The notes under the pieces: model-generated | The model's input: only the letters and a program-made list of their open reading frames with translations | Databases searched by the model: none | Told to the model about the DNA's origin: nothing | Translations under genes and position numbers: made by a program | From: Minicystis rosea | GTDB lineage: Bacteria > Myxococcota_A > Polyangia > Polyangiales > Polyangiaceae | Length of the DNA: 64,000 bases | Reading direction: 5' to 3' | Assembly: GCA_001931535.1 (NCBI GenBank) | Contig: CP016211.1 | Location: forward strand, 12,880,377 to 12,944,376 | Shown: positions 44,417 to 52,657 of the stretch, one piece after another | Numbering within the stretch: position 1 is the first letter of the stretch | Layout: the number at the start of each line of letters is the position of its first letter

Positions 44417-46156
44417 CTAAAGGGACCGCGGCGGGGGGCGCCACGCTTCGGCGGCGAGACGATCGGGATCGGTGCGGCGCGCGGTGAGCACGAGGGCCTC
44501 CGTCCAGCGAGCGCCGTCTTGTTGGATGGCGTGGAGATCGGCGCGGGAGAGGTCGGCGCTGCCGAGATCGGCATGGCGGAGATCGGCGTGCGCGAGCAAA
44601 GCGTCCTCCAGGCGCGCGGCCACGAAGCGCGCGGCGCGGGCCCGCGCGCGGGTGAGCACGGCTTCGCGCAGATCGGCGCCCGAGAGATCGGCCTCGCCGA
44701 GATCGGCGCCCGCGAAGACGGCGCCGCGGAGCATGGCTTTGAAGAGACGCGCTCCGCGCAGGGAGGCGTCGCCGAAGTAGGCCGTGCGCGCGGCGAGCTC
44801 GGTGAAGCGCGCGCGATCGAGGCGCGCCTCGGCGAAGCTCGCGCTCTCGAGGAGGCAGGCGTCGAACACGGCGCCCGAGAGATCGCTTTGGGCGAAGTTG
44901 CTGCGGGAGAGGTTGCAGCCGCGGAAGACCGCGCCGGCGAGGTTGGATCCGACGAGCTGGCAGCGCGTCATGGTCACGCCGGCGAGGCCGAGGGCGCGGA
45001 CGTCGACGCCGCCGAGATCGACGTTGTCGAAGATGGCCCGCTCGACCTTGGCGCCGTCGAGGCGCGCGCCCGGCATCTGCGCCTGCTTCATGAGCACGCG
45101 GGTGAGATCGGCGCCCGAGAGATCGACGCCGTCGAGGATGGCGCGCTCCACGCGCGCGCCCGAGAGATCGGCGCCCGAGAGATCGGCGCGCGTGAGGATC
45201 ACGCCCACGAGATCGCGGCCCCGGAGATCTGCGCCGGGGAGCTTGGCGCCGCTGAGCATGGAGCCGGTGAAGCTCGCGCCGTGGAGATCGGCGCCGGTGA
45301 GATCGCAGTCCGCGAGGATCGTGTTCTCGAGGCGGGCGTCGCGCAGGTTGGCGTTCCGCAGGTTGGCGCCGCGGAGCGACGAGGAGGACAGGTTCGCGCC
45401 CGCGAGATCGACGCCGGACAGGTCTCGTCCGTCGAGCTCGGCGCCGGAGAGGTCTTTGCCGCCGAGCTTCTTTTCGCCGAGGATCGCCTCGTCGAAGATG
45501 GTCTTGCTCATGCGCCGCGGGAGCACGGCGCCCGAGAGATCGGCTTTGACGAAGACGACCCGATCGAGCTCGGCGCCCGAGAAATCGGCGCCCTGGAGGT
45601 TGGCCGCGATGAGCGAGCACCCTTCGATTTTCGTGTCACGAAGGACTGCGCCGCCGAGCTTGGCGCGGATCAGCGAGACCTCGGTGAGACGCGCGCCGGT
45701 GAGATCGGCGGAGGTGAGCACGGAAAGGTCGCCGCGCACGTTCTCCAGCGTCGCGCCGTGGAGCTTGGCGCCCGTGAGGTTCGCGCCGGTGAGATCGGCG
45801 CCGGTGAGATCGGCGCCCGAGAGATCGGCGCCCGAGAGGTCTTCGTACGCGAGCTTGGCGCCGCGGAGATCGGCGTTCTGCAGCGAGGCCTCGCAGAGGT
45901 CCGTGGCGAGGAGGAGAGCGTCGCGGAGATCGGCCTCCGAGAGATCGGCGCTGCGCAGATCGCACTCGACGATTTCGGCTCCGCAGAGGTTGGCGGTGCC
46001 GAGCGCGGCCTTCGCGAGGATCACCTTGCGGAGCTTCGCGGCCGGCATCCACGCGTCTGCGAGCGAAGCACCCGTGAGGTCGAGCCCGGTGATGCGCTCG
46101 CCTTCGAGGGACTCGCCGGAAGCGATCGCCGCGAGCAATGCTTCGGCGGTGATCAT
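44417..46156 (-). CDS. Pentapeptide-repeat protein (T6SS island)
   Basis: 579 residues, nearly all pentapeptide repeats of A-[DN]-L-[ST]-G type (LSGADLSGADLTGADLTGA and many degenerate units), giving a long right-handed quadrilateral beta-helix. A short helical cap (EALLAAIASGESLEG) starts the protein. A KTIFDEAILGEKKLGGK segment near residue 215 interrupts the helix. There is no enzymatic site. GGAGG precedes the ATG at 46156, which lies within the 4-bp overlap with the DUF2169-pentapeptide gene. In such loci pentapeptide proteins probably act as scaffolds or adaptors. Confidence 0.9.
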   Translation of the reverse strand: MITAEALLAAIASGESLEGERITGLDLTGASLADAWMPAAKLRKVILAKAALGTANLCGAEIVECDLRSADLSEADLRDALLLATDLCEASLQNADLRGAKLAYEDLSGADLSGADLTGADLTGANLTGAKLHGATLENVRGDLSVLTSADLTGARLTEVSLIRAKLGGAVLRDTKIEGCSLIAANLQGADFSGAELDRVVFVKADLSGAVLPRRMSKTIFDEAILGEKKLGGKDLSGAELDGRDLSGVDLAGANLSSSSLRGANLRNANLRDARLENTILADCDLTGADLHGASFTGSMLSGAKLPGADLRGRDLVGVILTRADLSGADLSGARVERAILDGVDLSGADLTRVLMKQAQMPGARLDGAKVERAIFDNVDLGGVDVRALGLAGVTMTRCQLVGSNLAGAVFRGCNLSRSNFAQSDLSGAVFDACLLESASFAEARLDRARFTELAARTAYFGDASLRGARLFKAMLRGAVFAGADLGEADLSGADLREAVLTRARARAARFVAARLEDALLAHADLRHADLGSADLSRADLHAIQQDGARWTEALVLTARRTDPDRLAAEAWRPPPRSL

Positions 46157-48552
46157 GAAGCCTCCAGGGTGGAGCGGAGGGTATTGGCACCCGTGAAGTC
46201 GCAGCCCTTCAGCAGAGCCCCGAGCAGCTTGGCGTCGTACAGGTTGGCGCCGGTGCAGAGCGCGCGCGTGAGATCGGCTTTGCAGAGATCGGCGCGGAGG
46301 AGGTTCGTGTGGTCGAGCGCGGCGCCCGTGAGCGCGGTGCGGTAGAGGCGCGCGTCGGCGAGATCGGCACAGCGAAACAAGGCCTCTCGCGCATTGGCCT
46401 CGGAGAGGTGCGCTTCGGGCAGTGAGGCCCAGCGCAGATCGGCGCGGGTGAGATTGGCGCGCAGCCAGATGGATCGCGGGGCGCGGATCTCCACGAGGCG
46501 CGCGCCCGTGAGATCGGTGTTCGAGAAGCTCGTTCCGCCGAGATGGGCACCTTCCAAAAGGATGCGGGCGGCGCGTGCGTTCTCGATGCGACAGCGATCG
46601 AGACGGGCGCCGGACCACTGGGCATCTTCCAGGGAGCATTCATCGAAGATCGCTTGAACGAGCTCGGCCCCGCGGCCGTCGCTGCCGGTGAGATCGGCGC
46701 CCGCGAACGACGCGGCCTCGCCACGGACCTCGGCCAGCACGGCGCAGCGGAGCACCGCGCGTCCGGCGTCGAGCTTGTCGATCGTGGCTCCGCGAAGAAT
46801 GACGCCGGTGGCGCGCGCGCGGCCGAGGCTCGCGCCGGTGAGGTTGGCGCGCTCGAGGTTGGCGTCTTCGAGGTTGGCTTCGCTGAGGATGGCGTCGACG
46901 AGCAGCGCGCCTGCGAGGCATGCACCCGAGAGGTTCGCGCCTGCGAGGTGGGCGCCGGTGAGATCGGCGCCGGTGAGATCCGCGCCGCGCAGATCGCGTC
47001 CGCCGAGATCGCGGCCACGGAGATCGACGCCCGGCCCGGGCTCGGCGGGCGCGGCCTCGCCCGGCATGCGGAAGCCGGGTGCGAGCTGCCGGAGGCGTGG
47101 ATCGGCGAGCATCGCTTCGAGTCGATCGAGCCCCGGCACTGGCACGCCCTTGGCCGCCTGCGCCTTGAGCACCTCGACGTTGGCGACGATCCGCTGGAGG
47201 ACCGCGGTGAGCGGAGCGCCCGGCTTCGCCGGCGTCGTCGTCGCGGTGCTTCGATCGTTGACGGCGCCGCTCAGCAGCGCGCGCAGATCGCGGCCTTCGG
47301 GGAGAGGCACGGTGCCCGCTCTCGCGACGGCAGCGCCCACGCGTGCTTGTTGCGGCTTCTCGACGTCGCCGAGCTCGTGACCGAGGAGCGCCGAGATGGG
47401 ATCGGATGCATCGTCGTTTCCCGCGGGCGCCTTGCCGTTCGCGCGCTCTTGCATGAGGCGCCATGGGGCGCGCAGAGACTCGGGCACGGCGCGTTCGAGA
47501 TCGCGCGGATCGCGCTCGAAATCAGCGAGCATCGCGTGATACTCCGCCGCCTCGCGTGCGGGCCCTGCGAGCGGCTCTTCGGCGAGGAGCACGGCGCGCA
47601 CGTCCGCGAGATCGTTCTCCTCGACGGCATCCACGCCGCGCCACGTGAGGAAGAGACGCTCGGCGCCGAGGTCGGCGAAGAGCGTGTCGAGGTGGAGCGG
47701 GACCTCGCGGACGCGACCGTGGACATCGTCGACGAAGGCGCGGATGCGCACGCCGGGGAGGCGCTTCTCGAAGCGCGGCGCCTCGGGGTGAAGGTTCTCG
47801 AAGGCGATGATTTCGTCACCGCGCAGGTACCGATCGAGCTGCTGGTCGGCGGGCGCGGCGTTGAAGTAGGTCCAGTCGAAATCCTCGGCGTAATAGGGAG
47901 CGCGCTGCTTGCGCCAGGCGGCGCCGTATTGCTTGCCCACCTTGCCGGCGCGCGGCGACCAGGCCGGGTTGATGGGCGCGAAGCTCGCCGGTGCCGGTCG
48001 ATCGCGGCGCGTGCGGAGGGGAGCGTCGGGGTGCTCCACGCTCGGCAGCTCGAAGGCGCCGAGCCCTTTGCCCATGGGGTTTTCGAGGTGCCCCGCGCCG
48101 CCGAACGCGTTCTCGTACGTGAGCGGCATGCGCGTGAAGGGCGCGGGCTCGGTCGGCGCTTCGCCGCGCGCGCTCGTCGTCCACACGCGCGGTCCATGCA
48201 CCACGAGCGACTTCGACCACGCGCCCACCGCGAAGCGCACGCGGCACGAGCGCGCCGGGCGACCGCCGGGCGGGTGACACGCGCCCCGGAGCAGCACCTC
48301 GGCGTGCGGCTTGTAGTCGGCGAAATCACCGGGATAGAGGCACTCTTTCGCGCGCTCCTCGTCCTCCTCGGCGAACGTCTCGGCGCTCAAGCTCCCCTGC
48401 GAGAGCGGGAAGATCCCCTCCGGCACCGCGAGCTCCGCGTGCGGCGCGAGCACGAAGGCGCCGCGCACGACGAGCGTCATCTCCGGCTGCGGGGGCCGCC
48501 GCGAGGTGACCTTGTACCCGAAGAGGAAGGGGGTGAGGTTCTGCGCGCGCAT
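46153..48552 (-). CDS. DUF2169 domain joined to pentapeptide repeats
   Basis: 799 residues. The first 310 match DUF2169, a T6SS effector-adaptor domain (LVVRGAFVLAPHAELAVPEG, FTRMPLTYENAFGGAGH, FDWTYFNAAPADQQL). A helical linker follows, then pentapeptide repeats from about 515 to the end (LRGRDLGGRDLRGADLTGAD). The C-terminus overlaps the start of the next gene, itself a pentapeptide protein, by 4 bp. The two may build one continuous beta-helix assembly. DUF2169 proteins act as chaperones that load cargo onto VgrG/PAAR tips. Confidence 0.9.
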   Translation of the reverse strand: MRAQNLTPFLFGYKVTSRRPPQPEMTLVVRGAFVLAPHAELAVPEGIFPLSQGSLSAETFAEEDEERAKECLYPGDFADYKPHAEVLLRGACHPPGGRPARSCRVRFAVGAWSKSLVVHGPRVWTTSARGEAPTEPAPFTRMPLTYENAFGGAGHLENPMGKGLGAFELPSVEHPDAPLRTRRDRPAPASFAPINPAWSPRAGKVGKQYGAAWRKQRAPYYAEDFDWTYFNAAPADQQLDRYLRGDEIIAFENLHPEAPRFEKRLPGVRIRAFVDDVHGRVREVPLHLDTLFADLGAERLFLTWRGVDAVEENDLADVRAVLLAEEPLAGPAREAAEYHAMLADFERDPRDLERAVPESLRAPWRLMQERANGKAPAGNDDASDPISALLGHELGDVEKPQQARVGAAVARAGTVPLPEGRDLRALLSGAVNDRSTATTTPAKPGAPLTAVLQRIVANVEVLKAQAAKGVPVPGLDRLEAMLADPRLRQLAPGFRMPGEAAPAEPGPGVDLRGRDLGGRDLRGADLTGADLTGAHLAGANLSGACLAGALLVDAILSEANLEDANLERANLTGASLGRARATGVILRGATIDKLDAGRAVLRCAVLAEVRGEAASFAGADLTGSDGRGAELVQAIFDECSLEDAQWSGARLDRCRIENARAARILLEGAHLGGTSFSNTDLTGARLVEIRAPRSIWLRANLTRADLRWASLPEAHLSEANAREALFRCADLADARLYRTALTGAALDHTNLLRADLCKADLTRALCTGANLYDAKLLGALLKGCDFTGANTLRSTLEAS

Positions 48553-48554
48553 GA

Positions 48555-49855
48555 TCAGCCCAGCTTGATGACGGGGGCCATGACGCTGAAGCACCCGGTC
48601 TTGATCGACTCCGTCGTCGACACGCGCGACACGAGGCCCGACACGTCTTCCCGATCGCCCGCGAGCTCGCGCCGCTGCGTCAGGTTGTATTCGGCGCGCG
48701 GCCCCATGTTGATCGAGAGCGACCGGGTCGCGCAGATCTGGAGCATGGCCCCGATGGTGACGTCGAGCATCGCGGCCACGTTCACGTTCTCCATGATCCC
48801 GACGTTGAGGTTCGTGGTGTTGCCCGCGAGGTTCACGTTCGACATCTGCCCGGCGACGATCACGTTCGACATGCTCCCCGCGATGGTCGTGCTCAGCATG
48901 GAGTCGCGCACCCGTGTCTCGTCGCTCAGCGAGCGTGTGTTGGTGAGCGAGACGATCGTCTCCGCCCAGCACTCGCTCGCGATGCGGGCACGCGGCAGGC
49001 CGAAGAGCCCGTGTACGAATCGATCTGCCGCGCCCACGTGCGATCGGTGATCGTCGGGTTGGGCGCGAAGACGAAGACGGGCTTGCCCTCCGGGTCCCAG
49101 CTCGGCCGCATCTCGTCCTCGGAGCCCGTGGTGTTGTCCTGGCTCTCGCCGTAGTTGCGATTGACGCTCTTGCCGTGCTGGATGACGTGCGTGTCGCCGC
49201 GCTCGCTGGCCTCGTGCGTCTTCCACGAGCCGTCCTCCGACTGCTTCCACTCGATGCTGCTCTTGCCGCCCACGCCCTCGATGTGGCCGCCGGACACATC
49301 CCAGCCCGTGGCGCCGCCTGCCTCGTCCTGCCGGCCCAGCACCACGAGCTGGTAGTTGCCGCGGATGACCTCGACCTTGTCGCCGCGCGTGGTGGTGACG
49401 CGGTTGCCATCCGAGTGATCGCGCCACCCTCCTTTGGTGTGGAGCCGCGCCGTCTCGGCTTTGCGCTCCTCGACCGGCACGAAGCCGGGGCAACCATCGC
49501 GCACGCGATCGTCGTCGAGGAACGTGGTCGCGTAGGCCGCGAGATCCTCGCCCGTGGCACGAGGCGCGTCGTGCGCGCCCGCGATGCTCGGATCGGGAAC
49601 GCTGCCGAGGCGCAGGTACGATCCCATCTGATCGGCCTCGTCCTCGGCGCGATTCCAATTGGGGACGTCGAGCAGCAGATACTTGGCCGCGAGCCTTCCT
49701 GCGACGACCTTCTCGTCCTCCTCGCGATGCGCGAACGACGTGCACTCCGGATCATCGGAGGGGCGCCACACGCGGCGGCGATGGCGGTCCGTCCTCGTGG
49801 GCGCGCTCGGCAATGCGCCGTTCGCGAGCGTGGGCTTGGCTTTGTCGTATGCCAT
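48555..49855 (-). pseudogene. T6SS-island protein of unknown family, split by one frameshift
   Basis: The N-terminal part (49855 to about 49010) starts MAYDKAKPTLANGALPSAPT and includes a beta-helix-like section (KVEVIRGNYQLVVLGRQDEA). The remainder reads in the next frame: GLFGLPRARIASECWAETIV, then repeated polar beta segments (STTIAGSMSNVIVAGQMSNV) ending VMAPVIKLG. One missing base at the CCC of 49008-49010 (GGG on the coding strand) would restore a 433-residue protein, and the join reads SYTGLFGLPRAR. The polar beta repeats resemble VgrG needle tails. It lies 2 bp from the DUF2169-pentapeptide gene and 9 bp from the DUF2169 gene upstream. Confidence 0.75.
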
Positions 49856-49864
49856 GGTCGTGCC

Positions 49865-51286
49865 TCATTCGTCGGAGCCGGAGAACATTCCGTAGAGACC
49901 TTGTCGAAGCGCGGGCGCGGCGCCGGGCGGCGCCGGCTTCGGTGGCTTCGGCGGCGGCGCTGGATCCGGCGTATCCGCCGCAATCGTGATGGGCGGAGGT
50001 GCCTTTGCGGGCGCCGCCTTCGGAGATGCGTTTACGGGCGCCGGCGGAGATCCGTTTATGGGATCCATCGGTGGAGATGCGTTGACGGGCGCGGCCGGCG
50101 GAGGTGCCTTTGCAAGAGCGGCCACCGGAGATGCGTTGACGGGCTCAGGCGGCGGATCGGTACGGCGAGGCGGTAGTACCGGCGGCGGCAGCGGCCCGAA
50201 CAGGGGCGGCGGCAGCGGCGCTGGAAGAGGCGATGGCACCTCACCAAAAGGGATCGCCCGCAGCGCCGCCGTGCGCGGATCGTCATCGGAGAGCTCGAGT
50301 GTTCCCGAGCTCTCGCGGGCGGAGGGCGCCGCGCCGTACGACACCCGCGGCGCGGGCGCCGCGGAGGTCTGGAAGGGCAAGGACACGCGTGATCGCAGCG
50401 CCTCGAGATCCGTGACCGCAATCGTGCTCGACGCGACCTCGCCGCGCGCCGCGGCGCGAGCGAGCTCACCGAAGGGCAGGGGCGCGGGCGATCGCAGCGA
50501 CTCGAGATCGCCAACCGCCACCGTGCCCGACGCGAGCTGCTCGCGCGCCGCCGCGGGCCACACGAGCGGTCGTCCGGGGAGATCGATTCCGCCGGACACC
50601 GTGAGCCGAGGATGCGTGTCGTCGTCGATGGTGTGACCGGCGCGGAAGGTGATCGACACCCGCTCGGCATCGCCGTCGATGAGGATCGTGTCGGGCCGCA
50701 GCTCGATTTCCTGCGGCGCCGCCGCGCCGCCCCGAATGCGTGCGAACGCGCGCACCGGCGGGAGGGCCATCTGAAGCACGGAGTGCTTCGCAGAGAGGCC
50801 TTCGAGCCGAATCCACACCCGCCCGCGCAACACGGACAGCCGTTGATCCCGCGGCGCCGCTTGCAGCGTGTCCCACGCGAAGTCGTCCGGCACCTCCACG
50901 ATCGATCCATTCGTGCGGAGCGCGTGTCGCCGCAGGGCACCCGACGGACCGAGCCCCGGCGAGCCCGCGCCGTCGACGATCGCATGCTTGTCGAGGAGCG
51001 GGCGCACGTCGCTCGCCAGCGCGAGACGCACGTTGGTTCCCCGCGCAGCCTCGACGCGCCCCACGAAGAGCACATCGACCTGCGGCAAGTACGGCGCGAG
51101 ATCGGCGGCCGTGATGCGCGCGGGGGCCGTGAGCATGAGCTCGCCGCCGGGCACGAAGGCGAAGGTGGCCTTCACGATCGCGGTCACGCGCAGCCGGCGT
51201 TGCCAGCGCGAGAGCACCGTCGCTCCGGCGACTTGACCGACCGGCAGGAACGCATTCCCACCTTCGACGCGCGCATTCACATCCAT
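49865..51286 (-). CDS. DUF2169 protein with Pro-rich C-terminus, first gene of the T6SS island
   Basis: 473 residues. The N-terminal 240 are of DUF2169 type (LSRWQRRLRVTAIVKATFAF, DVLFVGRVEAARG, WIRLEGLSAKHSVLQMALPP). The rest is Pro/Ala-rich with repeats of PVNASP and KAPPP and is disordered. Compared with the protein encoded at 46153 it lacks the pentapeptide tail. As the most upstream gene, with operator-like palindromes in front of it, it should be the first translated. It is a likely effector adaptor or chaperone. Confidence 0.83.
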   Translation of the reverse strand: MDVNARVEGGNAFLPVGQVAGATVLSRWQRRLRVTAIVKATFAFVPGGELMLTAPARITAADLAPYLPQVDVLFVGRVEAARGTNVRLALASDVRPLLDKHAIVDGAGSPGLGPSGALRRHALRTNGSIVEVPDDFAWDTLQAAPRDQRLSVLRGRVWIRLEGLSAKHSVLQMALPPVRAFARIRGGAAAPQEIELRPDTILIDGDAERVSITFRAGHTIDDDTHPRLTVSGGIDLPGRPLVWPAAAREQLASGTVAVGDLESLRSPAPLPFGELARAAARGEVASSTIAVTDLEALRSRVSLPFQTSAAPAPRVSYGAAPSARESSGTLELSDDDPRTAALRAIPFGEVPSPLPAPLPPPLFGPLPPPVLPPRRTDPPPEPVNASPVAALAKAPPPAAPVNASPPMDPINGSPPAPVNASPKAAPAKAPPPITIAADTPDPAPPPKPPKPAPPGAAPALRQGLYGMFSGSDE

Positions 51287-51407
51287 CGGGGCTCGCCTTC
51301 AACAAGTCCCGTGCCGAACGCACCTCGAGCTCGGGCCGTCGTCGACACGCCCACCGCCGAGCGCCCGCCGCGCCGCTCATTCCCTCTTCCGTGTCAGTGC
51401 GTTCGGC

Positions 51408-51525
51408 CTGACATGTCAGCGCCGCTGCCTGACGTGTCAGCCCGCGAGCTTCCATGTCGGCGCGCCCCGCCTCGGACCTGCGCTCCGACGCACCTGACGT
51501 GTCGGCGCTCGCTATGACACGTCAT
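51408..51525. promoter_or_regulatory. Four palindromic TGACRTGTCA-type operators in two pairs
   Basis: CTGACATGTCAG (51408-51419, perfect palindrome) and CTGACGTGTCAG (51429-51440) have centres 21 bp apart. CTGACGTGTCGG (51494-51505) and ATGACACGTCAT (51514-51525) have centres 20 bp apart. A half-site GTGTCAG sits at 51391. The pairs face the same side of the helix, as expected for cooperative binding of a dimeric regulator. They lie in the divergent control region between the island (start 51286) and the TPR/PEGA gene (start 51628). Confidence 0.7.
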
Positions 51526-51627
51526 CGCGCTCGACCCTCGCGCCTCTCATCGTATCTGGCCGCGGCGCTCGCCCTCGATCTCATCGTATCTGCCGCCCGG
51601 CACACAACTTGTTGAGGGAGCTCCATC

Positions 51628-52638
51628 ATGACCGATGTTGCTCGCTTCTCTCCATCACGCGTCCTCGCCGTCGCGCTGATCGGGGTCGGCCTCCTCGCCT
51701 CCTCGCCTGCACACGCGCAGGCGACGGCGACGACGACGATGGCCGAATCATTCTTTCGTCAGGGGCAGGAGAAGATGGCCGCGGGAGATTACAACGCCGC
51801 CTCCGATCTCTTCACCCGCGCTCTGAAGCTCGACTTCACGCTCGGCACCTTGCTCAACCTGGCGGTGTGCCACGAGAAGCAGGGCAAGATCGCGACGGCC
51901 TGGGCCGAGTTCTCCGACGTGCAGGCCCGCGCTACCCGCGACAACGACACGCGCCGCGCCGAGTTCGCGCGCACGCACGCCGTCGCGCTCGAGAAGAGCC
52001 TTCACAAGATCGTCATCGAGGTGATGACACCCGCGCCCGGCATGCGCGTATCGCTCGACGGGACGGACCTCCCGCGCGAGGCGCTCGGCACTGCGCTGCC
52101 GCTCGATCCCGGCGAGCATCACATCGACGTCGTCGCCGAGGGCCGCGTGCCCTTCGTGCGCAAGATCAACCTGGGGCCGAGCGGCGGCACCGATCGCATC
52201 GAGGTGACCCTCGATCCCGTCGTCGTCGCCACCTCCACGAGCACCCCGCCCGTGAAGCTCGTCACGCTCCCGCCGCCCGCCGCGCCCTCGGGCAACGGAC
52301 AGCGCATCGCCGGCTGGATCGGCATCGGCCTCGGCGCCGCCGGCCTCGGCACCGCCATCGCGTTCGGCGCGCAGATGGCTTCCAACACGAGCCGGCGCGA
52401 CGATCTCTGTCCTCCCGGCATGCCCTGCGCGTCGCAGGCCGCCTTCTCGGCCGATCACACCGCCCGTGTCGATCGCCTGTGGATGTTCGTGAGCGGCGGT
52501 ATCGGCCTCGCCGCGCTCGGCGCCGGCGTGGGCCTCGTGGTCGCGTCGCGCCGTAAACCACTCACCACCAGCAACGTCGAAGTCACCCCGTGGATGAGCA
52601 CGACCAGCGCCGGCCTGAGCGCTCACGGCGTGTTTTGA
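51628..52638 (+). CDS. Exported TPR/PEGA-domain protein (second copy of the module)
   Basis: 336 residues. A signal peptide (cleavage near AHAQA) is followed by TPR-like helices (RQGQEKMAAGDYNAASDLFT, LNLAVCHEKQGKIATAWAEF), a PEGA-like domain (about 135-195, MRVSLDGTDLP, PGEHHIDVVAEG), and two hydrophobic segments (IAGWIGIGLGAAGLGTAIAF; FVSGGIGLAALGAGVGLVVA). Domain order and the terminal membrane pair match the protein at 19668, so they are paralogues. GAGGGAG precedes the ATG. The next gene is 19 bp downstream and is again a Cys-rich lipoprotein. Confidence 0.87.
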   Translation: MTDVARFSPSRVLAVALIGVGLLASSPAHAQATATTTMAESFFRQGQEKMAAGDYNAASDLFTRALKLDFTLGTLLNLAVCHEKQGKIATAWAEFSDVQARATRDNDTRRAEFARTHAVALEKSLHKIVIEVMTPAPGMRVSLDGTDLPREALGTALPLDPGEHHIDVVAEGRVPFVRKINLGPSGGTDRIEVTLDPVVVATSTSTPPVKLVTLPPPAAPSGNGQRIAGWIGIGLGAAGLGTAIAFGAQMASNTSRRDDLCPPGMPCASQAAFSADHTARVDRLWMFVSGGIGLAALGAGVGLVVASRRKPLTTSNVEVTPWMSTTSAGLSAHGVF

Positions 52639-52657
52639 GTCATCGAGGAGAATCCAA

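Noticed and set aside
44363-49050. Long plus-strand frames with Gly/Glu/Ala repeats
   Set aside because: They mirror the pentapeptide repeats of the minus-strand genes. The minus strand carries the A-[DN]-L-x-x pattern, the DUF2169 domain and good ribosome-binding sites.
38086-51286. Prophage or phage-tail (R-type pyocin) region
   Set aside because: Apart from VgrG-type spike parts there is no tail sheath, tube, capsid, portal, terminase or integrase.
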